Source of the DNA: Streptomyces sp. SirexAA-E
GTDB lineage: Bacteria > Actinomycetota > Actinomycetes > Streptomycetales > Streptomycetaceae
Direction of reading: 5' to 3'
Assembly: GCF_000177195.2 (NCBI RefSeq)
Contig: NC_015953.1
Location: forward strand, 1,674,001-1,738,000
Length of the DNA: 64,000 bases
Part shown: positions 62,384 through 64,000 of the stretch, piece by piece
Layout: each line of letters begins with the position of its first letter
Numbering within the stretch: the first letter of the stretch is position 1
The notes under the pieces: generated by a model
Database searches by the model: none
What the model saw: the letters and a program-made list of their open reading frames with translations, nothing else
Told to the model about the DNA's origin: nothing
Program-made: the position numbers and the translations under genes

Positions 62384-63606
62384 CGGACCGTTCCCGCCTT
62401 CCCCCGTGAAACCTTCGGTACCTTCAACTCGACCTCGGTGCCCTGGCCGGGCACCGAGATCAGCTCCGCCGTGCCGCCCAGGTCGCGCAGCCGGCCGCGG
62501 ATGGACAGGGCGACGCCGAGCCGCCCCTCCCCCTCCGCCTGGTCGAGCCGGCCCTCCGGGATGCCCGGTCCGTCGTCCCGGACCGTCACGATCACCTCGT
62601 CGGGCTCGTCCTCGACCAGGATCCACGCCCGCGCGCCGGCTCCGGCGTGGGCCCGGACGTTGTCCAGGGCCGCGCTCACCGCGGCGGCCAGCTCACGTGC
62701 CGCCCCGGGGGCCACCAGCACCGGGGCACCGGGTTCGGCGAAGCTGACCCGGGCGCCCGCGTGCGGGGCGAGCAGCGTGCGCAGATCGGCCCGCGCGGGC
62801 TCCGGGTCCTCCGCCTCGTCGGGGCCCGGGAGGCGGACGACCGCGCCCTCGCCGGCGTCCTCGGAGACCCGGACGCCGGGCACCAGGCCGCTGGAGACCA
62901 GGGTGCGCAGGGCGATCTCCTGTTCCCCCGCCATCCGGCCGAGCTCCGCCGCCTCGCCGCCGAGCGCGGTGCCCCGGCGCTGGACCATCGCGAGGACCTG
63001 GAGGACGCTGTCGTGGATGTCGCGGGCGAGGCGTTCCCGTTCGCGGGTGGCGGCCTCGATCTCCAGGGCGCGGGCCAGGGTGCGTTCACTGGCGCGGGCG
63101 ACCTCGACGACGTAGCCGATCGCTATGGACGCGACCCAGACCAGCAGGACGTTGTGGATCGTGTCCCGGCTGGGCTCGCCGCGCTCGACGATGTTGGCGG
63201 CGGCGACGAGGGTCGAGGCGAAGGCCGCCCACCGCCAGCCGCCCTTCAGCGCGAAGGCGAGCACCGCGCCGGCGGTCCAGATCGACGGCAGGGTGGTGCC
63301 GTCCTCCTGCTGGGCCTGGAAGTCGGCGAGCGGGGTGAGGAGGATCCCGGCCAGGGCGACCGCGAGGTCGATGCCCAGGAAGCGCTTGGTGCAGCTCGCC
63401 GCGTTGGCGACCCGGGGCAGGGTGGCCAGTGTCCACACGGCGAGGACCGCGAGGAAGGCGACGGCCACCCAGAGACGTTCGTACTGGTCCCGGCGCAGGC
63501 ACGCGAGCAGCACGGCGTAGACCAGCGTCAGGACGCGGTACGCGGTCAGCGCCCGCCACAGCGGCTGCTCGACCGACATCCGCACGACCCGTTCACCCCT
63601 GGCCAT
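62380..63606 (-). CDS. macS: Sensor histidine kinase (MacS-like)
   Basis: The 408-residue kinase has about five or six N-terminal membrane helices (residues about 20-175), then a HisKA_3 dimerisation helix with the phospho-His in ARDIHDSVLQVL. A HATPase domain (NVRAHAGAGARAW, VRDDGPGIPEG) completes it. It should phosphorylate the coupled LuxR regulator. The ATG at 63606 follows GGGGGAGGAC. The input signal is unknown; the multi-pass membrane domain suggests an envelope or membrane cue. Confidence 0.88.
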   Translation of the reverse strand: MARGERVVRMSVEQPLWRALTAYRVLTLVYAVLLACLRRDQYERLWVAVAFLAVLAVWTLATLPRVANAASCTKRFLGIDLAVALAGILLTPLADFQAQQEDGTTLPSIWTAGAVLAFALKGGWRWAAFASTLVAAANIVERGEPSRDTIHNVLLVWVASIAIGYVVEVARASERTLARALEIEAATRERERLARDIHDSVLQVLAMVQRRGTALGGEAAELGRMAGEQEIALRTLVSSGLVPGVRVSEDAGEGAVVRLPGPDEAEDPEPARADLRTLLAPHAGARVSFAEPGAPVLVAPGAARELAAAVSAALDNVRAHAGAGARAWILVEDEPDEVIVTVRDDGPGIPEGRLDQAEGEGRLGVALSIRGRLRDLGGTAELISVPGQGTEVELKVPKVSRGKAGTVR

Positions 63607-63646
63607 GTCCTCCCCCGTCTTCCCGCCGGGACGGCGGACGGCGTGG

Positions 63647-64000
63647 TCACCCGCCGGTCCGTTCCGTCCCCTTCTTCGCCTCGTCCGCCTTCTGCTTCGC
63701 CTCGTCGGCCTTCCGCTTCGCCTCGTCGGCGATCTGCCGCTTGGCGGCGGTCGCGTAGATGTCCACGTACTCCTGGCCGGAGAGCTTCATGATCTCGTAC
63801 ATCACCTCGTCGGTGACCGAGCGCAGGATGAACCGGTCGCCGTCCATGCCCTGGTAGCGGCTGAAGTCCAGCGGCTTGCCGATCCGGATCCCCGGGCGCA
63901 TCAGCTTGGGCATCACCTGGCCGGGCGGCTGGATCTTCTCCGTGTCGATCATCGCGACGGGGATGACGGGTGCGCCGGTGGCGAGCGCCACCCGGGCCAG
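63647..64000 (-). CDS. 1-Acylglycerol-3-phosphate acyltransferase (PlsC-type), partial
   Basis: This is the C-terminal 117 residues of a lysophospholipid acyltransferase; the gene runs past the window edge. The visible part includes LATGAPVIPVAMIDTEK, typical of the PlsC core after the catalytic HX4D box, and LMRPGIRIGKPLDFSRY. A charged helical tail of Ala-Asp-Glu-Ala-Lys repeats (about 35 residues) ends the protein. The HX4D motif and start lie outside. It lies 40 bp upstream of the MacS-like gene on the same strand. Confidence 0.85.
   Translation of the reverse strand: MARVALATGAPVIPVAMIDTEKIQPPGQVMPKLMRPGIRIGKPLDFSRYQGMDGDRFILRSVTDEVMYEIMKLSGQEYVDIYATAAKRQIADEAKRKADEAKQKADEAKKGTERTGG

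Overview
This window reads as chromosomal core DNA of a streptomycete. It has very high GC, strong third-position GC, Gram-positive-type signals and the Streptomyces-type division and cell wall (dcw) cluster: ftsZ, sepF, a polar-growth DivIVA and an Ala/Pro/Gln/Gly-rich protein style. From memory, the gene order parallels the S. coelicolor SCO2070-SCO2123 interval; I could not check this by search. I saw no rRNA or tRNA gene, CRISPR array, insertion sequence, phage gene or recognisable defence system.

Layout. 1-8056 holds a membrane-anchored DsbA-like protein, the broken remains of a PhoD-type alkaline phosphatase, a dienelactone-hydrolase-like protein, an MscS-type channel, a CPA1 Na+/H+ antiporter, then gnat-rluD-lspA and a DksA-like zinc-finger protein with a histone-H1-like lysine tail (all minus). 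8330-11766 is a T-box-controlled ileS. 11958-29988 is the minus-strand dcw cluster, read from rsmH down: rsmH-ftsL-ftsI-murE-murF-mraY-murD-ftsW-murG-ftsQ-ftsZ-pgeF-yggS-sepF-yggT-divIVA. Many stop and start codons overlap. murC, ddl, mraZ and ftsA are not in it.

30390-36781 holds a beta-carbonic anhydrase, a MoxR/DUF58/transglutaminase cassette and a DUF3040 protein. 37084-42223 has a methyltransferase, a HEPN-type small protein and a three-gene TetR-controlled cassette (degenerate ABC ATPase, YhgE/Pip permease, TetR regulator) behind a palindromic operator. 42585-49274 has a DUF4126 membrane protein, two FAD oxidoreductases, a Tyr/Gly-rich membrane protein, metF, thiE and an Rv2175c-type DNA-binding protein. 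49448-51835 is thiO-thiS-thiG under a TPP riboswitch. 51962-54762 is a PASTA Ser/Thr kinase with an endonuclease IV-like gene. 54781-56976 is a metal-linked stretch: a CsoR-like operator with a His-rich DUF4396 protein, a sulfite-oxidase-like molybdoenzyme, bacterioferritin and its ferredoxin behind an iron box. 57072-60563 has class II DAHP synthase and a TrpE-TrpG fusion under a Trp attenuator. The window ends with a D-2-hydroxyacid dehydrogenase, a MacR/MacS-like two-component pair and a truncated acyltransferase.

How the parts fit together. The dcw genes make lipid II and build the polar-growth and septation machinery. Around them sit several cis-regulatory RNAs: an Ile T-box, a TPP riboswitch and a Trp attenuator. 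There are also candidate protein operators (TetR, CsoR, DmdR/IdeR). At least six transcripts look leaderless. No wholly new multi-gene system is evident. The best leads are the operator-linked DUF4396 gene, the TetR/YhgE cassette with its non-canonical ATPase, the repeat-extended ThiS, and the regulatory sequence upstream of ftsZ, rsmH and moxR.
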